This document shows, one piece after another, positions 53,416 through 62,289 of a stretch of 64,000 bases of DNA. The translations under genes were made by a program, and so were the position numbers. Under the pieces are notes generated by a model. The model did no database searches. It had not been told where the DNA came from and worked only from the letters and a program-made list of their open reading frames with translations. Position 1 is the stretch's first letter. Every line of letters starts with the position of its first letter. The stretch is from Agromyces sp. LHK192 (GTDB lineage Bacteria > Actinomycetota > Actinomycetes > Actinomycetales > Microbacteriaceae), in contig NZ_CP034753.1 of assembly GCF_004006235.1 (NCBI RefSeq), positions 372,001-436,000 on the forward strand, given 5' to 3'.

Positions 53416-54413
53416 CCCTCCCGCGAGCCGGCCCGCGAGCCGGGCCGTGCGGCGGCACGATCGGATGCTGCGCCGACGCCATCGGATGCCGCGAGATCGT
53501 CGCCGTAGTGCCGCAGGAACAGCTCCTCGAGCGACGGCGGCGTGATCGTGAGCCCCTCCACTCCGAGCCGCCCGAGGTCGGGCAGGATCCCCGCCACCCG
53601 ATCGCTGTCGACCGTGAACCTCACGCGTCCGCTGTCGACGCGCACGTCGTGCGCACCGTCGAGCGCCGCGACCGCCGCGTCGCGGGCGGGGTCGTGCACG
53701 AACGCGACCTCGGTGCGCGTGAGGTGCCGAAGCTCGGCGAGCGTGCCGGACTCGACGAGCCGTCCGGCCCGGATGATGCTCACCCGGTCGCAGAGCTCCT
53801 CGACCTCGGAGAGGATGTGGCTCGACAGCAGCACGGTCGCGCCCTCGGCGGCGACACGCGCGATCTCGCGGTTGAAGACCTGCTCCATGAGCGGGTCGAG
53901 CCCGCTCGTCGGCTCGTCGAGCAGGTACAGGTCGGCGGGCGTCGCGAACGCCGCCACCAGCGCGACCTTCTGCCGGTTGCCCTTCGAGTACGCGCGGCCC
54001 TTCTTGCGCGGGTCGAGCTGGAACGCGTCGAGCAGGCGCTGTCGGCGGTCGGCGTACGTCGCCCGGTCGGCGGTGCCGCCCCGCAGCCTCGACAGCAGGT
54101 CGATCGCCTCGCCGCCGGTCAGGTTCGGCCAGAGGCTGACATCGCCGGGCACGTAGGCGACCCGTCGGTGCAGGTCGGCGGCTTCGGTCCACGGGTCGCG
54201 CCCGAACAGCCGGGCGGTGCCCGACGTCGCCCGCGCGAGGCCGAGCAGGATGCGGATGGTGGTGGACTTGCCGGCGCCGTTCGGGCCGAGGAAGCCGTGG
54301 ACCTCGCCCTCCGAGACGCGGAGTTCGAACTCGTCGAGGGCGGTCGTGCGGCCGAACCGCTTGACCAGCCCCTCGATCTCGATGACGGGCGCGCCGGCGC
54401 CGGACTGTTCCAT
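53412..54413 (-). CDS. ABC exporter ATP-binding protein
   Basis: The 333-residue ATPase has Walker A GPNGAGKST, the signature region YSKGNRQKVALVAAF, Walker B LYLLDEPTSGLDP and the switch His in LLSSHIL. A C-terminal extension (about 220-310) is of the type found in drug-exporter ATPases. The signature has N in place of Q before RQK-like residues. ATG 54413 is chosen with AGGA 8 nt upstream; ATG 54422 is the alternative. Confidence 0.92.
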   Translation of the reverse strand: MEQSGAGAPVIEIEGLVKRFGRTTALDEFELRVSEGEVHGFLGPNGAGKSTTIRILLGLARATSGTARLFGRDPWTEAADLHRRVAYVPGDVSLWPNLTGGEAIDLLSRLRGGTADRATYADRRQRLLDAFQLDPRKKGRAYSKGNRQKVALVAAFATPADLYLLDEPTSGLDPLMEQVFNREIARVAAEGATVLLSSHILSEVEELCDRVSIIRAGRLVESGTLAELRHLTRTEVAFVHDPARDAAVAALDGAHDVRVDSGRVRFTVDSDRVAGILPDLGRLGVEGLTITPPSLEELFLRHYGDDLAASDGVGAASDRAAARPGSRAGSREG

Positions 54414-54507
54414 GGCGCCCATCCTGCTCCTGGGAACGGCCCCTTGGGAACAACGCATCGTCGGATGATCGGATGCCCCGCCTCGCGCCCGGCGGCATCC
54501 GATCACG

Positions 54508-55176
54508 TCACTCGAGCGCCGCGAACTTCTCGATGTCGCCCTCGGTGCCCGACACGATGATCAGGTCGTGGTTCGACACCACGGTGTGCTCGGTCGCGTA
54601 CGTGAACGGCTTCCCCGGGCTCTTCACGCCGACCACCGTCACGCGGTGCCGGCTGCGCACGCCCGACTCGGTCAGGTTCTTGCCGCGGATCGGCTTGGGC
54701 GGGTACATCTTCACGAGCGCGAAGTCGTCGTCGAACTCGATGAAGTCGAGCATCCGACCGCTGACCAGATGCGCGGTGCGCTCACCCGCCTCGCGCTCGG
54801 GGTAGATGACGTGATTCGCGCCGATGCGCTCGAGGATCTTGCCGTGCGACGCCGAGATGGCCTTCGCCCAGATCTGCGGAATCTTGAGGTCCACGAGGTT
54901 CGCCGTGATGAGCACGGATGCCTCGACCGAGGAGCCGACGGCGCACACCGCGATCGAGAAGTCCTGGGCGCCGATCTGGCGCAGCGCGTCGATCGACTTC
55001 GCGTCGGCGACGACCGCGTGCGTCACGCGATCCGACCACTTCTGCACGAGCGTCTCGTCGGTGTCCACCGCGAGCACCTCGCGGCCGAGGCGGTCGAGCT
55101 GGCCTGCGGTGGCCGCCCCGAACCGTCCGAGCCCGATGACGAGCACGGGGGCGTCATGCTTGATGCGATCAACCAA
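54508..55176 (-). CDS. Potassium uptake regulatory subunit, TrkA/KtrA family
   Basis: The 222-residue cytoplasmic protein has an N-terminal RCK domain with the nucleotide loop GLGRFG (15-20) and the acidic residue in AVDTDE. A C-terminal TrkA-C domain (about 135-220) ends in HDLIIVSGTEGDIEKF. It gates the adjacent channel in response to ATP/ADP or cyclic di-AMP in relatives. Its start overlaps the channel gene by 8 bp. Confidence 0.93.
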   Translation of the reverse strand: MVDRIKHDAPVLVIGLGRFGAATAGQLDRLGREVLAVDTDETLVQKWSDRVTHAVVADAKSIDALRQIGAQDFSIAVCAVGSSVEASVLITANLVDLKIPQIWAKAISASHGKILERIGANHVIYPEREAGERTAHLVSGRMLDFIEFDDDFALVKMYPPKPIRGKNLTESGVRSRHRVTVVGVKSPGKPFTYATEHTVVSNHDLIIVSGTEGDIEKFAALE

Positions 55177-56614
55177 CGATGGGCCTCTCTTCCGGTCGCT
55201 TGTACAACTGCCGCTTCTGGCTGGCCGCGAGGGCAGCGGCGAGGGTCACGGTGCCCACGCGGCCCATGAACATCGTCAGGGCCATCACGTAGACGCCCGA
55301 CGGAGGCAGTTCGGCGGTCAGCCCCGTCGACAGGCCGCAGGTCGCGAACGCGGAGATCACGTCGAACAACACGTTCTCGAACGGCGCCTTCGTGATCTGC
55401 AGGATCGCGATCGACGACGCCGCGACGATCGTCGCGCCCCACAGGACGACGCTGACCGACAGGCGCAGCATGTCGCGTGGGATGCGGCGCCCGAACGCCT
55501 CCATCGAGGGCGCGCCGCGGGCCTCGGCGAACGCGGCGAGGAACAGCACCGCAAGGGTCGTCACCTTGATGCCTCCGGCCGTCGACGCGGAGCCGCCGCC
55601 GACGAACATCAGCATGCTGCTGACGAGCTGGCTCGAGCCGTACAGGTCGTGCATGTCGATGGTGGCGAACCCTCCCGACCTCGTCATCATCGACATGAAG
55701 AACGACTGGTAGATCGTCGGTCCTGCGTCGAGGTGACCGTACGTCTTGGGGTTGGCGTGCTCGAGCAGCAGGAACATCGCCGCACCGGCGACGAACAGGA
55801 TCGTCGTGGTCGTCAGCGTCAGCTTGACGTGCACGCTCCACTTGCGGGGCTGCCGCCAGCCGCGCGCGAGCGCGAAGATCACCGGGAAGCCCAGGCTGCC
55901 GAGGAACACCCCGAGCATGAGCATCGTCAGCATCCAGTAGTCGTGCTCGAAGGGTGCGAGGCCGCCCGGATTCGGGCTGAACCCCGTGTTCGTGAACGCC
56001 ATCGCCGAGTAGTACATGCTGTACCAGATCGACTGCAGCCAGCTGAACCCCTCGGCGAGCATGCTCGGAACCATCGCGAGGGCGATGATCCCCTCGATCA
56101 CGAGGGCGCTGACCGCGACGGTGACGAGCAGCCCGCCGACCTCGCCGAGTCGTACCGCCTGGCGTTCGGCCACTGGACCGACGTGGATGCGGGAGGGGTT
56201 CGAATCGCTCGCCGCGATGAGCTTGGCGCGCAGCCCGAGCCGTCGGGAGATCACCAGGCCGAGGATCGAGGCGAGGGTGAGCACGCCGATACCGCCGATG
56301 TTCACCCCGATGAACACGAGGGCGTGACCGAACGGCGACCAGTAGGTGGCCATGTCCACGGTCGCCAGGCCGGTGACGCAGATCACGGAGACGGCGGTGA
56401 ACAGCGCGTCGTGCAGCGGCGCGGAGCCGCTGGTTCCCGCGCGCGCGATCGGCAACGAGAACAGCAGCGTGAAGATCAGGATGAGCCCGGCGAACACGAG
56501 GATCGCGAACCGCGACGGCGAGTGACGCAGGACGCCGTCGAGACCGTCACGGAACCGGCCGAGCCACGAGCGGGGCTGCAGCCCGCCGCGAGGGCTCGCC
56601 GATCGAAGTGCCAT
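55169..56614 (-). CDS. Potassium channel subunit, TrkH/KtrB family
   Basis: The 481-residue membrane protein has the four pore repeats of TrkH/KtrB, including TAVSVICVTGLATVD, AMAFTNTGFSPNPGG, MMTRSGGFATID and ISAFATCGLSTGLT, each supplying a filter glycine. With the following RCK subunit it forms a constitutive low-affinity uptake system, complementing Kdp. GAAGGGGG lies upstream of the ATG. Confidence 0.95.
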   Translation of the reverse strand: MALRSASPRGGLQPRSWLGRFRDGLDGVLRHSPSRFAILVFAGLILIFTLLFSLPIARAGTSGSAPLHDALFTAVSVICVTGLATVDMATYWSPFGHALVFIGVNIGGIGVLTLASILGLVISRRLGLRAKLIAASDSNPSRIHVGPVAERQAVRLGEVGGLLVTVAVSALVIEGIIALAMVPSMLAEGFSWLQSIWYSMYYSAMAFTNTGFSPNPGGLAPFEHDYWMLTMLMLGVFLGSLGFPVIFALARGWRQPRKWSVHVKLTLTTTTILFVAGAAMFLLLEHANPKTYGHLDAGPTIYQSFFMSMMTRSGGFATIDMHDLYGSSQLVSSMLMFVGGGSASTAGGIKVTTLAVLFLAAFAEARGAPSMEAFGRRIPRDMLRLSVSVVLWGATIVAASSIAILQITKAPFENVLFDVISAFATCGLSTGLTAELPPSGVYVMALTMFMGRVGTVTLAAALAASQKRQLYKRPEERPIVG

Positions 56615-56685
56615 CCGCGCCCCCTTCGTGCTCCGCCGACGCGTGTGTCATGGTACTCCCCGCGCCGAGTGGCTAGCCTTGCACC

Positions 56686-57117
56686 ATGGCGGACATCTTC
56701 GACGTGGTGGCGGACCGGACCCGGCGCGACATCCTCGGGGTGCTCCTCGAACGCGAGTCCGTCGAGCCGCAGTCGAACGGCGAGATCAGCGTCTCCGAGA
56801 TCGTCGCGACCCTCGGCACGAGCCAGCCCACCGTGTCGAAGCACCTCAAGGTGCTGCGCGAGGCCGGGCTCGTCGTCGTCCGCGAGGAGGGCCAGCACCG
56901 GTACTACCGGCTCGACCGCACCCCGCTCGAGACGCTCGAGGACTGGCTCATCCCGTTCTTCTCGGACGGCGCGGCCGCGGATGCCGCGACCCTCGCATCG
57001 GCCGAGTCGGCCGCCGCCGAGGGACTGAGCGACGAGCAGCGCGCCTTCGCGTCGGCGATCGGCAAGGCCTTCGCCGAGACCGCGCAGAAGGTCACCGCGG
57101 TCGTCGGCCGCAAGTAG
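56686..57117 (+). CDS. ArsR-type winged-helix regulator
   Basis: The 143-residue protein starts MADIFDVVADRTRRDIL and has an ArsR-like HTH with ISVSEIVATLGTSQPTVSKHLKVLREAGLVVVREEGQHRYYRLD (about 34-77), followed by a helical C-terminus. No metal-binding Cys pair is present, so it is not an obvious metal sensor. A TAGCCT -10 ends 6 nt before the ATG, implying a leaderless mRNA. Targets unknown. Confidence 0.9.
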   Translation: MADIFDVVADRTRRDILGVLLERESVEPQSNGEISVSEIVATLGTSQPTVSKHLKVLREAGLVVVREEGQHRYYRLDRTPLETLEDWLIPFFSDGAAADAATLASAESAAAEGLSDEQRAFASAIGKAFAETAQKVTAVVGRK

Positions 57118-57149
57118 CGCCGCGCCGCCGGGCGATCACCGGGTAGCGC

Positions 57150-57632
57150 TCACCACGCCAGCGCGAGGGCGATCGCGAAGAGCCCGCAGGAGACGGATGC
57201 CCCGAGCGTGCGCACGTGGTTCCAGCCCATCCATCCCGGTCGGAATGCGGCCCACGCGGCGGCCAGTGCCGCGTCGTCGGCCGGGGCGCGCATGAGCGCG
57301 TCGTTGCGCGGGACGTTCGCGGCAGCGGTCACGACGACGACCGTGACCACGTAGACGGCGGCTGCCGCGACCGTCCACCAGGTCTCGGGCCCGGGGGCGA
57401 CCAGCACGAGCACCGCGACGGCGGCCGCGACGAGTGCGGTGCCGAAGAGTTCGAGCATGAGCGGCGGCCGCAGCGCCGTCTCGTTGATGCCGCGCATGGC
57501 GCGGGCCGCGTCGGCGGGCGCGAGGCGCTCGAGGCCCTGCACCACGAAGCCCGAGAAGGCGAAGAAGATGCCACCGGCGACGCCGGCGCCGACCGTTGCG
57601 ATCACGAGCAGGGCGAGGATCCATCCATCCAT
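57150..57632 (-). CDS. DUF1772 membrane protein (anthrone oxygenase-like)
   Basis: The 160-residue protein has four hydrophobic helices and the family landmarks GGIFFAFSGFVVQGL near the N-terminus and NVPRNDAL...WMGWNHVRTLGA near the C-terminus. Members are small membrane proteins of uncertain enzymology. The CAGACT -10-like element lies 6 nt before the ATG. Confidence 0.85.
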   Translation of the reverse strand: MDGWILALLVIATVGAGVAGGIFFAFSGFVVQGLERLAPADAARAMRGINETALRPPLMLELFGTALVAAAVAVLVLVAPGPETWWTVAAAAVYVVTVVVVTAAANVPRNDALMRAPADDAALAAAWAAFRPGWMGWNHVRTLGASVSCGLFAIALALAW

Positions 57633-57729
57633 GCGCCCAGTCTGGCGTCTCGACCCGGCAGCTGCGGCCCCGTGTCATGGTCACCCTCGCGCAGCGGGCT
57701 CCCGTCGCGGATGCGGGTCGGTCGTGCGC

Positions 57730-58239
57730 TCAGGCGAGCGGCTTGATCATCTCGAGCTCGAGGCCACCCGGCTCGAGTTCGTACCGGCGGCTGCGCCCGG
57801 TGAGCGTGAAGCCGAGCTTCTCGTAGAACCTGCGGGCGCGCGGGTTCTCCTCGTGCACCTCGAGGCGCAGGGTGGAGCCGAACTGCCGCGCCCAGCGCTC
57901 GACCTCGTCGAGCAGTGCGCGGGCGACGCCGGCCTGGTCGCCGCGCCGATCGGGCGCGACGTAGACGGCGACGAGCACTGGTCCGGTCGCGGCATCCGGG
58001 AGGTACCCGCCCATGTGTCCGACCCAGCGTGCTCCTTCGATCGCGACCACCGAGGTCTGCCCGGCGGTCTCGCCGCGGCGGGCGCGCAGTCGCCACGCCG
58101 GCTCCTCGACCTGGAGCGCGTGCTCGAGGGTCTCCGCGTAGGCGAGCGGGGTGTCGCGGAGCATCTCGAGGCGCAACGCGCGCACGGCCTGCCAGTCCTC
58201 CTCGCGAGTGGTCCGGATCAGCAGGGTGGAGCGGGACAT
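57730..58239 (-). CDS. GNAT-family N-acetyltransferase
   Basis: The 169-residue protein has the full GNAT fold: IRTTREEDWQAVRALRLEML at the N-terminus, the acetyl-CoA motif VAVYVAPDRRGDQAGVARALLDEVERWA, and LEVHEENPRARRFYEKLGFTLTG at the C-terminus. Substrate unknown. The start at 58239 rather than 58257 is supported by a TACGCT -10 (minus strand, 58246-58251) ending 6 nt before the ATG. Confidence 0.9.
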   Translation of the reverse strand: MSRSTLLIRTTREEDWQAVRALRLEMLRDTPLAYAETLEHALQVEEPAWRLRARRGETAGQTSVVAIEGARWVGHMGGYLPDAATGPVLVAVYVAPDRRGDQAGVARALLDEVERWARQFGSTLRLEVHEENPRARRFYEKLGFTLTGRSRRYELEPGGLELEMIKPLA

Positions 58240-58294
58240 CACGCGAGCGTAACGCACGATCCCGGCCGCGTTCGGGGGCGCGTGCTGAATCGGC

Positions 58295-58300
58295 TAGACT
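58295..58300 (+). promoter_or_regulatory. -10 element of the bS22 gene
   Basis: TAGACT (extended to TAGACTAT) lies 67 nt before the ATG, giving a 5' leader of about 60 nt with GAGG before the start. No strong -35 is seen. Confidence 0.5.
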
Positions 58301-58367
58301 ATCCCGAGGCTTTCCTGCCCCCGGCAGCGGCACGCGCCGCCGGCTCGACTTTCTCTGTGAGGTTCTG

Positions 58368-58466
58368 ATGGGTTCCGTCATCAAGAAGCGTCGCAAGCGT
58401 ATGGCGAAGAAGAAGCACCGCAAGCTGCTTCGCAAGACTCGCCACCAGCGTCGCAACAAGAAGTAG
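58368..58466 (+). CDS. Ribosomal protein bS22-like, AURKAIP1/COX24 domain (32 aa)
   Basis: The 32-residue peptide MGSVIKKRRKRMAKKKHRK plus LLRKTRHQRRNKK is almost entirely Lys, Arg and His. It matches the short AURKAIP1/COX24 protein of actinobacteria, identified as the extra small-subunit protein bS22 that sits near the decoding centre. It has its own promoter and a strong terminator, consistent with high expression. Confidence 0.95.
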   Translation: MGSVIKKRRKRMAKKKHRKLLRKTRHQRRNKK

Positions 58467-58488
58467 GTCGTCGTCAGACGATCGGCTG

Positions 58489-58518
58489 AGCGTCGGGTCC
58501 CCTGGACCCGGCGCTTTT
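58489..58518 (+). terminator. Intrinsic terminator after bS22
   Basis: GCGTCGGGTCC pairs with GGACCCGGCGC (one G-U) around a CCT loop and is followed by TTTT, 23 bp after the stop codon. It is the best intrinsic terminator in the window. Confidence 0.92.
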
Positions 58519-58536
58519 CGCTGTCCCCGCGTACCG

Positions 58537-58600
58537 GTCTCGATACGCTCCGCTACTCGACCACCGGTGGTCGAGTAGCGACGAAGGAGCGTATCGAGAC
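58537..58600. repeat. Intergenic palindromic repeat (REP-like)
   Basis: GTCTCGATACGCTCC with GCTACTCGACCACC is mirrored by GGTGGTCGAGTAGC, GACGAAG and GAGCGTATCGAGAC. The arms are identical apart from a 6-base insertion in the right arm. Words of this kind (TCTCGATACGCTC, CTCGACCACCGG) are familiar from dispersed intergenic repeats in Microbacteriaceae genomes; this recollection needs a genome search. Confidence 0.8.
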
Positions 58601-58624
58601 TCGGGCCCGCGTACCCTCGATATC

Positions 58625-58888
58625 GTGACGACGCACCGACTCACGCTCATCGGCAAGCCCGGATGCCACCTCTGCGATGACGCCCGCGACATCGTCGCCG
58701 CGGTCCGCGAGGAACTCGCTGCGCAACCGGATGCCCCCGCGATCGAGTTCGACGAGCAGTCGATCCTCGACGACGCGGCGCTCGCCGAGCGGTTCGCCGA
58801 GGAGATCCCCGTCGTGCTCATCGACGGCGAGGTGCACGGCTACTGGCGGATCGACCCGGTCCGGCTGAAGACGGCCCTGCTGCGCTGA
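58625..58888 (+). CDS. Glutaredoxin-like protein (DUF836)
   Basis: The 87-residue thioredoxin-fold protein has the redox motif CHLC (residues 14-17) after LTLIGKPG, the cis-Pro in EEIPVVLIDGEV and a short C-terminal helix. It probably performs thiol-disulfide exchange in the cytosol. TACCCT (58612-58617) ends 7 nt before the GTG, supporting a leaderless start. Confidence 0.88.
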   Translation: MTTHRLTLIGKPGCHLCDDARDIVAAVREELAAQPDAPAIEFDEQSILDDAALAERFAEEIPVVLIDGEVHGYWRIDPVRLKTALLR

Positions 58889-58993
58889 GCGCCTGCGGTC
58901 ACCCCTAGCCCGGGCGGGTTCTCGGCGCTAGGTTCGAACCCGGGGGAGGGCGTCGGCTCATCCCCGTTGTCGTCTCGATGGGGGTAATTGAGC

Positions 58994-61336
58994 ATGGCTC
59001 GGGAATTCAAGGGTGAGATCGAACTCGACGTCCGCGACTCGAAGGCGGACTGGGACGCCTTCCTGCCCGACCCGGCACCGGAAGGAGCCCCGAACGTGCT
59101 CGTCGTGCTCTACGACGACACCGGCATGGCCGCGTGGTCGCCCTACGGTGGCCGCATCAACATGCCGACGATGGACCGCCTCGCCGCCGACGGACTCACC
59201 TACTCGCAGTGGCACACGACGGCGCTGTGCTCGCCGACGCGCTCGACGTTCCTGACCGGGCGCAACCACCACCTGAACGGCTTCGCGACGATCTCCGAGT
59301 CCTCCACGGGATTCCCCGGGTACAACTCCCACATCCCGCCTTCCAACGTGACCATGGCGCACCTGCTGCGCGACGCCGGCTGGTCGACGTTCTGGGTCGG
59401 AAAGAACCACAACGTGCCCATCGACGAGTGGACGGCAGGCGCGTCGAAGAAGAACTGGCCGCTCGCGCAGGGGTACGACCGGTTCTACGGATTCATCGGC
59501 GGCGAGACGAACAACTGGTACCCCTCGCTCGCCGAGGACAACCACTACATCGACCAGCCGTACCTGCCGGAGGACGGTTACCACCTCTCGAAGGATCTCG
59601 CCGACCAGGCGCTCAAGATGATCCGCGACGTGAAGCAGACCGAGCCCGACAAGCCCTGGTACCTCTGGTTCTGCCCGGGAGCGAACCACGCACCCCACCA
59701 CGCGCCGCAGGAGTACATCGACCGGTACAAGGGCAGGTTCGACGACGGCTACGAGGCCTACCGGGAGTGGGTGCTGCCGCGGATGATCGAGCGTGGCATC
59801 CTGCCCGACGACACCGACCTGACGGACATCAACCCGATGCCCGACGGAACCTTCACCCAGACCGACCTGGTGCGCCCGTGGGCAGAGCTCGACGATCAGG
59901 AACGGGCGATGTTCTCTCGAATGGCCGAGGTGTTCGCGGGCTTCTCCGAGTACACCGACGCGCAGGTCGGCCGTATCGTCGACTACCTCGAGGAGTCGGG
60001 GCAGTTGGAGAACACCCTGATCATCTACTGCGCCGACAACGGTGCGTCGGGCGAGGGCAGCCCGAACGGATCGGTGAACGAGGGCAAGATCTTCGGCGGC
60101 TACCCCGACGACGAGGCGGACAACCTGCGACTGGTCGACGAGCTCGGCAGCCCCGAGACCTACAACCACTACCCGACCGGGTGGGCTATGGCGTTCTCGA
60201 CGCCGTACCGGATGTTCAAGCGGTACACCTACCAGGGCGGCGTCTGCGATCCGCTCGTCATCCATTGGCCGGCGGGGTTCCATGCGAAAGGCGAAGTCCG
60301 CTCGCAGTACCACCACTCGACGGACATCGTCCCCACCATCCTCGATGCGTGCGGCGTCGAGATGCCCGAGACCTACAACGGCGTCCAGCAGACGCCGTTG
60401 TCCGGCGTCTCGATGAGGTACTCGTTCGACGCCGCGCCGGACGGCCCGACCACCAAGCGCACGCAGTACTACGAGATGCTCGGGAGCCGCGGGATCTGGC
60501 ACGAAGGTTGGAAAGCGGTCGCCGAGCATGGGCCGATGGCCGGCACGAGCGGTTTCGAGGACGACGTGTGGCAACTGTTCCACACCGACGTCGACCGGGC
60601 GGAGGCACACGACCTCGCCGACGAGCATCCCGAGAAGCTCGAGGAGTTGAAGGCGCTCTGGCTCGAGGAGGCGAAGGCCAACCAGGTGCTGCCGCTCAAC
60701 GACCTGCAGATCATCGGCAATCCGAAGGACTTCGAGACGTTCGTCGCGATGGAGTTCCACCAGCCGGCGCCGCCGAGCGGGCGGTTCGTCTACTATCCGG
60801 GCACCTCCGAGGTGCCCGAACGCTCCGCGGCGAACGTCCACGGGGTCTCGTACAAGATCGCGGCAGAGGTCGAGTTCACGCCCGAGTCCCAGGGCGTGAT
60901 CTTCGCGCACGGGTCGAGGTTCGGCGGGCACGCGCTGGTGGTCAAGGACGGTCAGGTGCACTACGTGTACAACTTCCTGGGCATCCCGCCCGAGGATCGC
61001 GTGTCGGCTCCCGTCCCGACCTCGGGCCGCCACATCATCGGGGTCGAGTTCACCAAGACCGGCACAGGACCCTACCGTGAGGGCACCGGCCCGGTGAAGC
61101 TCTACATCGACGACGAGCAGGTCGACGAGAAGGACATCCGCACCGTGCTCGGTCACTTCTCGCTCTGCGGCGAGGGGCTGACGATCGGTCGCGACAGCGC
61201 CGATCCCGTCTCCTCGCTGTACGGGTACGGGTTCGACTTCACGGGCGGCGAGGTCGCCAAGGTCGTGTTCGACATCGCGGACGACGCGTACCTCGACCTG
61301 GAGGCGCACCTGGCCGCGGCGATGGCGCGTGACTGA
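58994..61336 (+). CDS. Arylsulfatase, formylglycine type
   Basis: The 780-residue enzyme has metal ligands D41-D42 (LYDDTG) and the sulfatase signature LCSPTRSTFLTGR with C79 as the formylglycine precursor (CxPxR). A His-rich region (NHAPHHAPQEY) and CADNGASGEGSPNGSVNEG resemble the large arylsulfatase AtsA group. A C-terminal beta domain spans about 590-780. No signal peptide is visible, so it is probably cytosolic and needs a formylglycine-generating enzyme encoded elsewhere. The ATG follows GGGGG; it starts a three-gene sulfur cluster. Confidence 0.94.
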   Translation: MAREFKGEIELDVRDSKADWDAFLPDPAPEGAPNVLVVLYDDTGMAAWSPYGGRINMPTMDRLAADGLTYSQWHTTALCSPTRSTFLTGRNHHLNGFATISESSTGFPGYNSHIPPSNVTMAHLLRDAGWSTFWVGKNHNVPIDEWTAGASKKNWPLAQGYDRFYGFIGGETNNWYPSLAEDNHYIDQPYLPEDGYHLSKDLADQALKMIRDVKQTEPDKPWYLWFCPGANHAPHHAPQEYIDRYKGRFDDGYEAYREWVLPRMIERGILPDDTDLTDINPMPDGTFTQTDLVRPWAELDDQERAMFSRMAEVFAGFSEYTDAQVGRIVDYLEESGQLENTLIIYCADNGASGEGSPNGSVNEGKIFGGYPDDEADNLRLVDELGSPETYNHYPTGWAMAFSTPYRMFKRYTYQGGVCDPLVIHWPAGFHAKGEVRSQYHHSTDIVPTILDACGVEMPETYNGVQQTPLSGVSMRYSFDAAPDGPTTKRTQYYEMLGSRGIWHEGWKAVAEHGPMAGTSGFEDDVWQLFHTDVDRAEAHDLADEHPEKLEELKALWLEEAKANQVLPLNDLQIIGNPKDFETFVAMEFHQPAPPSGRFVYYPGTSEVPERSAANVHGVSYKIAAEVEFTPESQGVIFAHGSRFGGHALVVKDGQVHYVYNFLGIPPEDRVSAPVPTSGRHIIGVEFTKTGTGPYREGTGPVKLYIDDEQVDEKDIRTVLGHFSLCGEGLTIGRDSADPVSSLYGYGFDFTGGEVAKVVFDIADDAYLDLEAHLAAAMARD

Positions 61337-62285
61337 GCAGCCCGTGACTGAGGCATCCGACCGCGACCGCGCCCTGCCGTCGTGGGCCGAGGGACCGACC
61401 CGCGACGCGATCCTCGCGTTCGTCGCGTCGGTCTCGTCGGGTCCCGATGCCGTGCCCGAGGCCGAACGCATCGCGGTGTTCGACAACGACGGCACCCTCT
61501 GGACCGAGAAGCCGATGCCCACGCAACTCGCGTACATCGTCGAGGAGTGGAAGCGGCAGGCGCAGCAGGATGCCTCGCTCGCCGAGCGGCAACCGTGGAA
61601 GGCCGCCGTGACGGGCGACTACGGCTGGCTCGGGGGTGCCCTCGACAAGCACTACGCCGGCGACGACGCAGACCTGCAGGTGCTCATCCGCGGCGTGGTC
61701 GGCATCACCGCCGGCATGAGCGTCGAGGACTACGCGGCGTCGGTGTCGCGGTTCTACGCCGAGGCGAAGCACCTCACGCTCGGTCGGCCCTACTCGGCGG
61801 CGGTGTTCAAGCCGATGATCGAACTGCTGCGGTACCTCGAGGCGCATGGCTTCACCGTCTACCTCGTCTCGGGCGGTGAGCGCGACTTCATGCGACCGAT
61901 GACGGAGGACTACTACGGCATCCCGCCCGAGCACGTCGTGGGGACCGCGCTCGGACTCGAATGGGACGAGGAGACCGGTGACGTCAGGTACACCGCAGCG
62001 CTCGACTTCTTCGACGACGGCCCCGTCAAACCGGTCCGCATCTGGAGCAGGATCGGGCGACGCCCGCTGCTCGCCGGAGGCAACTCGAACGGGGACATGG
62101 CGATGCTCGACTTCGCGCGCAAGGGCGGCGGGATGGCGCTCCTGGTGCATCATGACGACGACTCCGGTCGTGGCGACCAGCCGTACGACGCCGGAGCCGA
62201 GCGGGCGCTCGGCGCGGCATCCGATCGCGGCTACACGGTCGTCAGCGTCAAGCGCGACTGGACCGACGTCTTCCCGGAGGCCTGA
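61329..62285 (+). CDS. HAD-superfamily phosphatase
   Basis: The 318-residue protein has HAD motif I DNDGTLW (about residues 52-58), motif II VYLVSGGERDF, and motif IV GNSNGDMAM. A helical cap lies between motif I and II, as in phosphoserine-phosphatase-like enzymes. The GTG overlaps the arylsulfatase stop by 8 bp. GTGACTGAG is duplicated 15 bp apart here, giving two possible starts. Its substrate is unknown; the tight link to the sulfatase suggests the same pathway. Confidence 0.9.
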   Translation: MTEQPVTEASDRDRALPSWAEGPTRDAILAFVASVSSGPDAVPEAERIAVFDNDGTLWTEKPMPTQLAYIVEEWKRQAQQDASLAERQPWKAAVTGDYGWLGGALDKHYAGDDADLQVLIRGVVGITAGMSVEDYAASVSRFYAEAKHLTLGRPYSAAVFKPMIELLRYLEAHGFTVYLVSGGERDFMRPMTEDYYGIPPEHVVGTALGLEWDEETGDVRYTAALDFFDDGPVKPVRIWSRIGRRPLLAGGNSNGDMAMLDFARKGGGMALLVHHDDDSGRGDQPYDAGAERALGAASDRGYTVVSVKRDWTDVFPEA

Positions 62286-62289
62286 CCCG

